This document shows, piece after piece, positions 1 to 8,584 of a stretch of DNA of 64,000 nucleotides. The notes under the pieces were generated by a model that was not told the origin of the DNA, ran no database searches, and saw only the letters and a list, made by a program, of their open reading frames with translations. The stretch comes from Candidatus Bathyarchaeota archaeon (GTDB lineage Archaea; Thermoproteota; Bathyarchaeia; TCS64): contig JAPKYO010000007.1 in the NCBI GenBank assembly GCA_026394265.1, positions 14,472 to 78,471 of the forward strand. Direction: 5' to 3'. The translations under genes were made by a program, and so were the position numbers. Within the stretch, counting starts at the first letter, position 1. The number at the start of each line of letters is the position of its first letter.

Positions 1-372
1 TTCAGCCCCGACCGCGCCATGCTGCTGGGCAACGAGGACTTCAGCCTCTCCATAGTCGAACTAGAGGAGCACGTGGGACCCAGCCGCAGCACCCAGGAGA
101 GGGTGAAGGGCCGCATCATCGGCAGGGGGGGTAAGAGCAGGGCACTCATCGAGGAGCTGACCGAGACCCAGATGAGCGTCTACGGCAGCACCATCGCCCT
201 CATAGGCAACATAGAGTCCCTCCCCGCCGCGACCGAGGCCGTCATGATGCTCATCAGGGGCAAATTCCACAAGACCGTCTACAACTACCTCTTCGCCTAC
301 CGCCGCCAGCTCAAGAAGGACCGCGGCGAGATATGGTACGACCAGCCACCACCCGCGTCCGAGAGGAAGTAG
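1..372 (+). CDS. KH-domain RNA-binding protein, Dim2/Pno1-like (5' end outside window)
   Basis: C-terminal part of a KH-domain protein; the reading frame is open from base 1, so the true start lies before the window. The visible part carries a KH GxxG-type loop (GRIIGRGGKSR) followed by an IEELT helix, and ends in a basic tail. The opening FSPDRAMLL-type segment matches the linker between the two KH repeats of archaeal Dim2 homologues. Family members bind the 3' region of 16S rRNA during small-subunit maturation. It sits 4 bases before topoisomerase VI B, a neighbourhood I recall from other TACK archaea. Function is inferred from family; the domain call is secure. Confidence 0.85.
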   Translation, partial: FSPDRAMLLGNEDFSLSIVELEEHVGPSRSTQERVKGRIIGRGGKSRALIEELTETQMSVYGSTIALIGNIESLPAATEAVMMLIRGKFHKTVYNYLFAYRRQLKKDRGEIWYDQPPPASERK

Positions 373-376
373 TGCC

Positions 377-2003
377 ATGACTCAATCACAGGAGACCGAG
401 TACCAGGCAGTCAGTCCCAGTGACTTCTTCTACCGCAACAGGGAGATCGCGGGCTTCAGCAACCCCAGCAGGGCCATCTACGTCGGCGTCAGGGAGATAC
501 TCGAGAACAGCCTCGACGCCTGCGAGTCCGCCCAGATACCACCCGAGATCTATGTGCGCCTCACCGAGCTGAGCAGCAGCGGCGGCGAGAACGGCACAGC
601 CGTCTACCTCCTACGCATACAGGACAACGGCACCGGCGTCCCCCAAGCAGAGCAGGGGCACCTTCGGCATGGGCGGCAAGATGACCATCCTCTACGGCCA
701 GATCACCACCCACAAGCCAGTCATAGTCACCTCGAGCACCGGGGACGAGGTCCACGAGTTCGAGATGATGATGGACATCCAGAAGAACCTGCCACAGGTC
801 CTCAGGCACACGACGCTGGCGAACGAGAAGGGGTGGCGCGGCACAATCGTCGAGCTACAGATCGAGGGCGACTACCCACGCATCCAGAGCCGCATGATAG
901 AGTACCTCCGCCAGACCGCCATGGTCAACCCCTACGCAGACGTCACCTTCGTCGACCCCAAGAACAGGCTCTACCGCTTCGAGAGGGGCACAACCCAGAT
1001 GCCCCCCGTCCCCCAGAGGGTGCAGCCCCACCCACACGGCATAGACGTAGAGACACTACGCAGGATGCTCCTCATCACCAAGTCCCGGGACATGAAGGGC
1101 TTCATGATCGACCACTTCCAGGGCATCGGGCCGAAGACGGCGGAGAAGTTCCTCGCCTTCGCCGGGATCAAGCAGGAGACCAAGCCCACCAGCCTACCCT
1201 CTGACGACATCGTAAAGCTTGTACGCGCCGCCAAGGAGTTCCAGGAGTTCTACCGCCCCGACGCGAGCTGCCTCAGCCCCATCGGCCCCGACCTCCTAGA
1301 AACAGGCATCAGGAAGGAACTCAACCTCACCGACGCCGACTTCATAAAGACCGTCCAGAGGCCCCCCGCCACGTACAGCGGCTACCCCTTCATAGTCGAG
1401 GCCGCCGTCGTCGCCGGGCCAACCATCCGAAAGATAGGCACCGGCATCACCCTCTACAGGTTCGCCAACCGCATACCCCTACTCTTCGACGAGTCGAGCT
1501 GCGTAACCTACAAGGTCATCAGCAAGGACATCAACTGGAAGACCTACAACGTCCAGCAGGAGACGCCCCTCGTCGTGGCGATCCACCTCTGCTCGACCAA
1601 GATCCCCTACAAGAGCGTCGGCAAGGAGTTCCTCGCCGACCAGGTGGAGGTCGAGAAGGAGATCACCAACGCCATCAGGGAGGCGGCGCGCGACCTGCGC
1701 ATATTCATCAGCCGCAGCGTAAAGCTGGAGAAGCAGAAGCACCGCCTAAACATATTCGGCAAGTACCTCCCCAAGATAGCCGAGTTCGCCATGAAGCTCG
1801 GCGACAAGACCGACATACCCGACGTACAAAAGCTCCTCAACGAGATAATGGCTGTCAACCAGAAGGAGGAGGAAGAGGAGAACGGTGAGGAGAATGGCAA
1901 CGGGGAGGAGAACGGCGTGCTCCCGCCAACGGAGGAAGAAACACCCGAGGAGGAGCTAGAGGAGGAGCTTAAGGAGGAGAAGATCGATGGCGAAGCGAAT
2001 TAG
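377..2003 (+). CDS. top6B: DNA topoisomerase VI subunit B, with internal deletion and frame change
   Basis: ATPase subunit of the type IIB topoisomerase that relaxes and decatenates DNA together with subunit A. The GHKL N-box (ENSLDAC) and G1 box (DNGTG) are read from the ATG at 377. At about 643-645 the coding frame changes, and the rest (G2-type SRGTFGMGG, an H2TH-like region around QGIGPKTAEKF, the transducer domain with STKIPYKS, and an acidic Glu-rich tail) continues in another frame to the stop at 2003. About 19 residues normally found between G1 and G2, including the conserved FG-VLY-SK segment, are absent, so this is a deletion and not just one base. It could be a real lesion or an assembly collapse. 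The 3' end overlaps subunit A by 17 bases. Confidence 0.9.
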
Positions 2004-3081
2004 CGAGGCCGATAAGCAGCGCGAGGCAACAGACAAGGCCCTGAAGCAGCTAGGCTCCCTCGTCTACGACCAGATCAACCAGGGCGAGTTTCCCTGGGTG
2101 ATGATGCAGAGCCGCAGCATCGACAACATCCAGTACGACCCACACGTCCGCCAGTACATCCTCGGCGACAGGATGGTCAAGCGCCACAGCAGGAACATCA
2201 AACACATACGCCCATTCACACAGCTCATCTGGACCGCCTGGTTCGCCCGTGAACTAGTCAGGCAGAGGAAGACTAGCACCCTCAGGGAGGCCTACTACTC
2301 GGCTCGTGGCCAGCGGGACATCGAGTACACGGACCAGCAGGAGTCCGATAGCATAATCACCGACCTTGAGGTGTCGCTGAACAAGGCGAGGGAGAACTTC
2401 GGCATCTTCCCCGAGGAGCGGAGCGCCATATTCGGCGACATCACCATCGAGTACACGGTTCCAGGCTACGAGGGTCGGCGCACGAACCTCACCGACCACC
2501 CTGACGGCATCATGGTCGGGCCAGCCGTGACGAGCAGCGAGTTCATCGAGACCACGGCGAACAAGGTCATCGTCGTGGAGAAGGGCGCTATGTTCACCCG
2601 CCTCGTCGAGGAGCAGGCACATAAGAAGTTCAACGCAATACTCATACACACGGCGGGGCAGGCCCCACGCAGCACCCGCAGCATCATCCACCGCCTCAGC
2701 AAGGACTGGGGGATGCCCGTCTACATCTTCACAGACGGCGACCCCTGGGGCGTACACATCGCGCAGGTCATCTGTTCAGGCTCAGCCAACGCCGCCCACC
2801 TCAGGGGACTCACCACCCCGGACGCCAAGTGGATCGGTGTCTGGGCCAGCGACATCATCGACTACAAGCTCCCCACCGAGAACCTCACCGAGTTCGACAA
2901 GAAGAGACTCACGGAGCTGCAGACAGACCCCCGCTACAGCGAGGACCCGTGGAAGGAGCAGATAGAGCTCTTCATAAAGATACAGAAGAAGGCGGAGCTG
3001 GAGGCCTTCAGCCGCTACGGCCTCACCTACATCGTCGACAAGTACCTGCCGGAGAAGATCGGGGCGGCGACAGCCTCTTAA
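1987..3081 (+). CDS. top6A: DNA topoisomerase VI subunit A (Spo11-like)
   Basis: Catalytic DNA-cleaving subunit of topoisomerase VI, 364 residues, the normal length for the family. An N-terminal winged-helix region carries the candidate catalytic tyrosine in REAYYSARG (Tyr103/Tyr104). The Toprim domain follows, with the metal-binding Glu199 (VIVVEKGA) and the DxD pair Asp250/Asp252 (FTDGDPWG). The start ATG at 1987 lies inside the end of subunit B, so the two are translationally coupled, as expected for subunits of one A2B2 enzyme. Unlike its partner, this gene looks intact. Confidence 0.96.
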   Translation: MAKRISEADKQREATDKALKQLGSLVYDQINQGEFPWVMMQSRSIDNIQYDPHVRQYILGDRMVKRHSRNIKHIRPFTQLIWTAWFARELVRQRKTSTLREAYYSARGQRDIEYTDQQESDSIITDLEVSLNKARENFGIFPEERSAIFGDITIEYTVPGYEGRRTNLTDHPDGIMVGPAVTSSEFIETTANKVIVVEKGAMFTRLVEEQAHKKFNAILIHTAGQAPRSTRSIIHRLSKDWGMPVYIFTDGDPWGVHIAQVICSGSANAAHLRGLTTPDAKWIGVWASDIIDYKLPTENLTEFDKKRLTELQTDPRYSEDPWKEQIELFIKIQKKAELEAFSRYGLTYIVDKYLPEKIGAATAS

Positions 3082-3114
3082 ATAGACCCACGCGGCAATC
3101 CTAGATGGGTAACA

Positions 3115-3309
3115 ATGTCCGGCAGGTTCCACATCCCATACGCCGCCTTGACGGTGGCCATCCTCGGCGCCGCGCTTCTCATCATCGGCGGTCTACTCTC
3201 CTACTACGCCATCTCCATCGAGTGGGTCGTAGGCCCAAGGATACTCACCCCGATAGGGGTAGTCATCGCCCTCATCGGGCTCCTCGTCCTCACCTCTAAG
3301 GAAGGGTAA
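3115..3309 (+). CDS. Small two-helix membrane protein
   Basis: 64-residue protein with two predicted membrane segments (about residues 10-30 and 40-58) and short polar ends. No catalytic motif is visible and I do not recognise the family. A second frame over the same bases (from 3105) gives an arginine-rich peptide that looks like a shadow. The gene lies 33 bases after topoisomerase VI A and 1 base before the nucleotidyltransferase at 3311, so it is probably cotranscribed with the latter. Confidence 0.6.
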   Translation: MSGRFHIPYAALTVAILGAALLIIGGLLSYYAISIEWVVGPRILTPIGVVIALIGLLVLTSKEG

Positions 3310-3310
3310 G

Positions 3311-4063
3311 ATGTCCATCAAGGGCGTCGTGTTAGCAGGCGGCGAGGGCACCAGGTTCAGGCCCCTCACCTACTACTTCCAGAAATGCATGATACCGGTC
3401 GGGGACGAGCAGAAGCCCATCCTCGACTACATCCTCCGCCTCTTCAAGTACCACGGCATCAAGAAGACCGTCCTCCTAGTCGGCTACAAGCACCAGCAGA
3501 TAGAGAACTACTTCGACCACGGCGAGCGCTTCGGCGTCGAGATGACGTACATCCTCGACGACCCCAACCTGAAGGGGAGCGCAAACGCCCTCCTAAATGC
3601 CTACCGGAAGGGGGCGATAGGCGACGATGACACACTCGTCGTCTACTACGGGGACATCCTAAGCAGCGTCGACCTCGGCGCAATGGTCAAGCACCACCAG
3701 GAGAAGAAGGCCGACGCCACCCTCGCCCTCGCGCGCAAGTACAACATAAGCGTCGGTAAGGCCGAGCTGGACGGCACCCGGATAACGAACTTCATCGAGA
3801 AGCCCGACCTCATGCAGCCTATCAGCATCGGCATACTGACCCTGAGCGGCTCCGTCCTCAAGGAGATGGCGATGCTCCAGCAGCAGGGTCAGTTCCGCAG
3901 CTTCGACCTGATGGGTGACGTGATAAGCTACCTCGTCCAGAGGGGGCGCAGGGTAGAGGCCTACCTCACGGACGCCTTCTGGTACGACGTCGGCAGCATA
4001 GAGCGCTACGAGAGACTCAGCCCCGAGAAGCTGAGCGAGGTAATGGGCTTCCTCCTCAAGTAG
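3311..4063 (+). CDS. Sugar-phosphate nucleotidyltransferase
   Basis: 250-residue single-domain nucleotidyltransferase. The N-terminal signature VLAGGEGTRFRPLT (residues 7-20) binds the nucleotide, followed by K in the CMIPVGD region and the metal-binding GD in YYGDILSS; a later EKP motif contacts the sugar phosphate. Such enzymes make NDP-sugars (glucose-1-phosphate thymidylyl/uridylyl or mannose-1-phosphate guanylyl transfer); the exact sugar cannot be read from sequence. It lacks the left-handed beta-helix domain of the neighbour at 4140. It likely feeds glycan or S-layer glycosylation together with that neighbour and the mutase at 5319. Confidence 0.92.
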   Translation: MSIKGVVLAGGEGTRFRPLTYYFQKCMIPVGDEQKPILDYILRLFKYHGIKKTVLLVGYKHQQIENYFDHGERFGVEMTYILDDPNLKGSANALLNAYRKGAIGDDDTLVVYYGDILSSVDLGAMVKHHQEKKADATLALARKYNISVGKAELDGTRITNFIEKPDLMQPISIGILTLSGSVLKEMAMLQQQGQFRSFDLMGDVISYLVQRGRRVEAYLTDAFWYDVGSIERYERLSPEKLSEVMGFLLK

Positions 4064-4139
4064 CACTTACACCCCTTACCGGCGTTGCAGAAGTTTCTTA
4101 AACCGAGCCCCGCCCATCCTTAACCGCCGGTGAAGCTTG

Positions 4140-5231
4140 ATGAAAGCATTAGTTCTCGCGGGTGGCTTCGGCACCCGACTTAGACCGTTAAGCTGCACGA
4201 GACCAAAGATGCTGTTCCCAATCGGGGACCAGCCGTTGATGGATTGGACGCTTAAGAACCTCTCACAGGGTGGCGTGGACACCGTCGTCATGGCGGTGAA
4301 CTACATGGCGGAGGCCCTGGTGCGGTACCTCGGCCCCACGAAGTATGACCTCGGCATCATCTACAGCCGGGAGCAGCGCCCCCTCGGGACGGGCGGCCCC
4401 ATAAAGAAGGCGAGGGACCTACTCAACGGTGAACCCTTCCTCGTCCTCAACGGGGACGTCATCTCGGACATCGACATCAGGCGCTTGATCGAGTACCACA
4501 AGGCGAAGGGGGGAATCGCGACCGTCGCGTTGACACCCGTCTCCGACCCAAGCAGGTATGGCGCCGTCGAACTCGACTGGGAGGGCAGGATAACTCGCTT
4601 CGTCGAGAAGCCCGAGAAGGGACTGGAGCCAAGCAACCTGATCAACGCGGGCATCTACGTTCTCGACCCAAAGATATTCGACTACATCCCAGATGGACGC
4701 GCCGCCAGCATAGAGCGCGAGGTCTTCCCAGTCCTCGCCAACGAGCGCAAGCTCTACGGCTTCGAGTTCCACGGCCTCTGGACGGACATGGGCATACCCG
4801 ACGACTACCTCAAGGCGAATCAGATCATCCTCAGCAAGTATGAGGGCGGCGTCAAGATGGGCGAGGGCGCCAAGGTAGACCCGAGCGCCAAGATACTCGC
4901 GCCGTGCTACATCGGGCCGGGCGCCGAGATCGGCGCGGACAGCCTCATAGGACCAAACACGACCATCTGCGACCACGTACTCATAGGCAAGGGGTGCCGC
5001 ATCGAGAACAGCATAATCTTCCCCGGCGCCGCCGTCGGAGACTACTCCTCCGTCAAGAACGCCATACTCGGCGAGAACGCGATCCTCGAACGCTGGGTCA
5101 AGGTCGAGTCGGGCAGCCTCATAGGCGACTACTCGATGATACGCGACGGCGTCACCATAACCGACGGCGTCAGCATCTGCCCCAGCAAGGAAGTAAGCGA
5201 GAGCATCCTCGAACGCCGCCAGGTGATGTAG
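4140..5231 (+). CDS. Sugar-phosphate nucleotidyltransferase with beta-helix C-terminal domain
   Basis: About 363 residues. The N-terminal nucleotidyltransferase domain (about 1-230) carries LAGGFGTRLRPLS, the LNGDVISD metal site and the VEKP motif. The C-terminal part (about 245-360) has repeated hexapeptides with I/L at regular spacing (IGPGAEIG, IGPNTTIC, IGKGCRIE), the left-handed parallel beta-helix seen in mannose-1-phosphate guanylyltransferases and GlmU-like enzymes. No acetyltransferase active site is evident. I chose ATG 4140 rather than the TTG at 4137, because GGTGA at 4129-4133 is well spaced from it. A TATA-like TTCTTAAACC at 4095-4104 lies upstream. Confidence 0.92.
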   Translation: MKALVLAGGFGTRLRPLSCTRPKMLFPIGDQPLMDWTLKNLSQGGVDTVVMAVNYMAEALVRYLGPTKYDLGIIYSREQRPLGTGGPIKKARDLLNGEPFLVLNGDVISDIDIRRLIEYHKAKGGIATVALTPVSDPSRYGAVELDWEGRITRFVEKPEKGLEPSNLINAGIYVLDPKIFDYIPDGRAASIEREVFPVLANERKLYGFEFHGLWTDMGIPDDYLKANQIILSKYEGGVKMGEGAKVDPSAKILAPCYIGPGAEIGADSLIGPNTTICDHVLIGKGCRIENSIIFPGAAVGDYSSVKNAILGENAILERWVKVESGSLIGDYSMIRDGVTITDGVSICPSKEVSESILERRQVM

Positions 5232-5318
5232 ACCCGGGGCCTAACCCCCAGCCAACGCTTCTTTTATCCACCCCGCCGAGATACCTCTGGGTATAGCATT
5301 CGGGAGACGTGTGCGTTT

Positions 5319-6680
5319 ATGGGCAGGCTCTTCGGCACAAACGGCGTAAGGGGGGTCGCGAACAAGGAGTTCACCATCGAGCTCGTCACCCGCCTCGCCG
5401 CCTCATGCGGACACGTATTGGGCGAGGACATCGCGCTTGGCAGGGACGGCAGGGTCACCAGCCCCCTCTTCAGGGACGCCGCGGCCTCGGGCCTGCTATC
5501 CGTGGGCTGCAACGTCCACGACCTCGGCACACTACCCACCCCCGCCCTCCAGTACGCCGTCAAACGCCTCGGCCTAGACGGCGGCCTCATGATCACCGCG
5601 AGCCACAACCCCCCCGAGTTCAACGGCGTCAAGGTCATGGCCGCCGACGGCGTCGAGATACCCCGCCGCGTCGAAGACGAGATCGAGGGCATCCACTTCG
5701 CAGGGGGACCGAAGGCGGCTGATTGGGACCGCGTCGGCGAGGTCAGGCACAGTGAGGTGCTCAACCTCTACGTCGACGCCGTGGTCTCCAAGGTCGATGT
5801 GTCGTTGATCAAGGGTAAGCACCTCAGGGTTGCCCTCGACCCGGGGAACGGCGTCGGCACACTCGTCGCCCCCACAGTGGCCCAGCGCCTCGGCTGCCAA
5901 GTCTACACCGTAAACGCCGAACTCGACGGCAGGTTCCCCGGGCGCCAATCCGAGCCACGCCCCGACAACCTCGGCGACCTCAAGGAACTCGTAAAAGCGA
6001 CTGGCGCAGACATCGGCGTCGCCTTCGACGGCGACGCGGACAGGAGCATCTTCCTCGACGAGAGAGGCGAGGTCCTCTGGGGGGACAGGAGCTTCGCGCT
6101 GGTCGCCAGCTACTACATGGATAAGCACCCGGGCGCGAAGGTCGCCACCGCCGTCAGCAGCAGCAACGCCATCGTCGAGGTCGTCGAGGCAGCTGGCGGC
6201 TCCATCCACTGGACGCGGGTTGGGAGCGTCGACGTCAGCCGCGCCATGGTCGAGAACGGCATCGACTTCGGCGGCGAGGAGAACGGCGGCGTCATGTACG
6301 GACCCCACCACCCCGTCAGGGACGGCTCGATGACCATGGCACTCATACTCAACATCATGGCGGAGAGGGACAGGCCTCTCTCCAAGCTCGTCGCTGAGCT
6401 ACCCACATACGCGCAGGCAAAGGACAAGGTACGCTGCCCAAACGAGCTGAAGCAGAGGGTCCTCGAAGCCCTACGCGCCAAGGTCGCGGCGCCGCGGGTC
6501 GACACGATGGATGGCCTCAAGCTCGTCTTCGGGGACGGCAGCTGGATACTCGTCCGCCCGAGCGGCACCGAGCCGATCTTCAGGCTCTACGCCGAGGCGG
6601 ATACCCAGCCCAAGGTGGAGATGCTAGTCTCCGAGAACAAGAGGCTGATCGAGGAGACGGTCAAGGCGTTCAGTGCCTGA
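5319..6680 (+). CDS. glmM: Phosphohexomutase (phosphoglucosamine/phosphomannomutase family)
   Basis: 453-residue alpha-D-phosphohexomutase, which isomerises hexose-6-phosphate and hexose-1-phosphate. All four signature loops are present: FGTNGVRG at the N-terminus, the phosphoserine loop TASHNPPE with Ser95, the Mg loop FDGDADR (about residue 234-240), and the C-terminal phosphate loop RPSGTEP. Archaeal members near this length are usually phosphoglucosamine mutases, but phosphomannomutase activity cannot be excluded, so the gene symbol is provisional. It supplies the sugar-1-phosphate used by the two upstream nucleotidyltransferases. A TATA-like TTCTTTTATCC lies about 50 bases before the ATG. 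Its 3' end overlaps the convergent triosephosphate isomerase gene by 11 bases. Confidence 0.93.
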   Translation: MGRLFGTNGVRGVANKEFTIELVTRLAASCGHVLGEDIALGRDGRVTSPLFRDAAASGLLSVGCNVHDLGTLPTPALQYAVKRLGLDGGLMITASHNPPEFNGVKVMAADGVEIPRRVEDEIEGIHFAGGPKAADWDRVGEVRHSEVLNLYVDAVVSKVDVSLIKGKHLRVALDPGNGVGTLVAPTVAQRLGCQVYTVNAELDGRFPGRQSEPRPDNLGDLKELVKATGADIGVAFDGDADRSIFLDERGEVLWGDRSFALVASYYMDKHPGAKVATAVSSSNAIVEVVEAAGGSIHWTRVGSVDVSRAMVENGIDFGGEENGGVMYGPHHPVRDGSMTMALILNIMAERDRPLSKLVAELPTYAQAKDKVRCPNELKQRVLEALRAKVAAPRVDTMDGLKLVFGDGSWILVRPSGTEPIFRLYAEADTQPKVEMLVSENKRLIEETVKAFSA

Positions 6681-7359
6681 GGCTGCGGGCGAGGTCGAGG
6701 AGCGCCGCATACGGGTCCTTCGCCTTCACGACGCCGCTGGCGACGAGTATGCCCTCGGCGCCGAGCTTCTGCGCGATGGCGACGTCCTCGCCGTTCGTCA
6801 CGCCCGCGCCGCAGAGCACCCTGATCTTCGGGTTAACGTGCTTTATAGCGGAGACTGCCCCGGAGATGACCTCCGGCTTCGCCTTGGAGACCGAGATGCC
6901 GCTGCCGATGAGTTCGGGGGGCTCGATGGCTATGGCCTCGGGGGCGAAGGCGGCGACCTGCCTCCCCTTCTCGACGGTGTCTACGCAGACGACCGTCGAT
7001 AGGTCCGCCTCGCGCGCCCGCTTAATCGTCGCCTTGATGACTTCGAGGGGGAGCTGCCTCTCACTGTGGTTTATGAGTGTCCCCGTGCACCCAGCCTCCG
7101 CGACGGACTCGGGGAGGATATGGCCCGTGAACTGCCCCATCCCCACGGGGTCGACGTGCTGCGCGAAGACCGGCGTCTCGCTGCTGTCGATCACTATCTT
7201 CGAGTCGGCGAGCTGGGGGGCGAGGACTATGCTCGTCCCCGTCTTCACGTGTACCTGCTCGGCGATCTTCGCGAGCTTGACGGCGTTCTCCCCCATCCCC
7301 TCCCTGTACGTCTTGAGGTTTACGAGGATGAGTGGGTACTTGACCAGAATTCCCTCCAT
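6670..7359 (-). CDS. tpiA: Triosephosphate isomerase, archaeal type
   Basis: Interconverts dihydroxyacetone phosphate and glyceraldehyde-3-phosphate. The protein is about 229 residues, the short archaeal form. Catalytic residues are visible: Asn/Lys in ILVNLKTY, His in INHSERQ and Glu in AIEPPELIGSG; phosphate-binding GAGV and VASGVV lie near the C-terminus. The frame is open to 7383, but the ATG at 7359 begins nearer the conserved first strand. The gene converges on the phosphohexomutase. Confidence 0.94.
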   Translation of the reverse strand: MEGILVKYPLILVNLKTYREGMGENAVKLAKIAEQVHVKTGTSIVLAPQLADSKIVIDSSETPVFAQHVDPVGMGQFTGHILPESVAEAGCTGTLINHSERQLPLEVIKATIKRAREADLSTVVCVDTVEKGRQVAAFAPEAIAIEPPELIGSGISVSKAKPEVISGAVSAIKHVNPKIRVLCGAGVTNGEDVAIAQKLGAEGILVASGVVKAKDPYAALLDLARSLRH

Positions 7360-7407
7360 GCCGGTATCGTTGACTAGATTCACCCGGCTCCTTTTGAGCT
7401 TATCCGG

Positions 7408-8367
7408 CTAGGGGCTGACCGTCAGCCGGGGGGACGCCTCGGTGGAGAGTGGTACGCCCCCTGATTCGAGGGTGTAGAAGTAGACCCCGGGCTGGCTTGG
7501 TGTGAAGCTGAAGAAGTATGTGGAGACTGTGCCCGCGGCGGCGGTCGTCCTCTTGGTTATAGTGGCAACAGGCTCCGCCTCCCCCTCCATGTATATCCTG
7601 CATGTTACGTTCTGTGTCAGTGAGTGGACCCTCGTCGGGTTGCTGAGCGATATGCTGACCGAGGCGAGTTCACCGACCCTCGTCGTCTTCCCGGAGCCGT
7701 CGATCGTCTCCCATCTGGATCCGTCGAGGGTCAGACTCGGCGGCAGGACTAGGGGGTACTTCGTCGTCTTGAAGGGGAGCGTGGACTCGAAGAACAGGAC
7801 ATTCGCTTTGGCGTGCCCCGTTATGGTTATCTCGACCTCACCCGCGTGGGCCGCCGCCGCCTCGCTCACAAGCCTCCTGAAGGCCGCCTTATCCTCGACT
7901 GTGAGCGGGATGTTCCTGTTGAGGAAGCTTATGAAGCCGACCTTCTGCTTGGGGAAGGTGTAGGTCTTGCTCAGAACCTGCTGTCCCTCGACGAGCATGA
8001 TGAGGTCTACGTCCGAGACCTCGGGCTGGTTGACAACTATTGGGCTGAGGGTGACGCTTATGAGCCACTTCCTGACGTAGTCGGGGGTCTGGGTGACCTG
8101 TCCCTCGGTGCTCGTGAAGCCGGGGATGGTGACCGCCATGCCGACGTTCAGCGTCGAGTTCCTCCCCTGTATGGTGTCCCGGAGGTAGGTGGACATCTCC
8201 TCCTCGGTGAAGCTGAGGTTGACCGACAGGCGCGAGAGTTCATTGTAGCTGCTGTAGAGGTTGCCTACCTCGCGCCCGGCTAGGATGGCGGTGAATATTA
8301 TGACCAGCTGGACGAGGCCGATGATTTCCTCCCTGCTTACGAGCTTCTCCTTGTCCTTCTCCGCCAT
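7408..8367 (-). CDS. Membrane-anchored extracytoplasmic protein of unknown function
   Basis: 319 residues. A short charged N-terminus (MAEKDKEKLVSREE) is followed by one hydrophobic segment (about residues 15-32) and a long Ser/Thr-rich, beta-rich domain, which suggests a type II anchored outside-facing protein. The last 100 residues (NPTRVHSLTQNV, FTPSQPGVYFYT) resemble an Ig-like or CARDB-type beta-sandwich. No catalytic motif is recognised. It stands alone between tpiA and metG; the shared upstream region holds TTTAAATATG near 8440, a plausible TATA element. Confidence 0.75.
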   Translation of the reverse strand: MAEKDKEKLVSREEIIGLVQLVIIFTAILAGREVGNLYSSYNELSRLSVNLSFTEEEMSTYLRDTIQGRNSTLNVGMAVTIPGFTSTEGQVTQTPDYVRKWLISVTLSPIVVNQPEVSDVDLIMLVEGQQVLSKTYTFPKQKVGFISFLNRNIPLTVEDKAAFRRLVSEAAAAHAGEVEITITGHAKANVLFFESTLPFKTTKYPLVLPPSLTLDGSRWETIDGSGKTTRVGELASVSISLSNPTRVHSLTQNVTCRIYMEGEAEPVATITKRTTAAAGTVSTYFFSFTPSQPGVYFYTLESGGVPLSTEASPRLTVSP

Positions 8368-8584
8368 CGATCAACCCTGAGATGTTGCTCCATATTATGC
8401 TTCTGGGCGGTCTTCGTCGCCATCCCTCCACAAACGAGATTTAAATATGGGCAAGGGCGTGTTAGAATGGACCAAAACTCACAGGAAGAAATACGATCGC
8501 TCGAAGCACCTCGGATGAGCCGAGGCAACGTGTTTTAATAGCCATAACCGGCTATTCGATCGAAAACTTCGGGGGGAGCCAGTC

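Noticed and set aside
5574..6311. Long minus-strand frame (245 residues) inside the phosphohexomutase gene
   Set aside because: Antisense shadow typical of GC-rich genes, with Val/Asp/Ala-rich composition and no motif; the plus-strand gene is intact.
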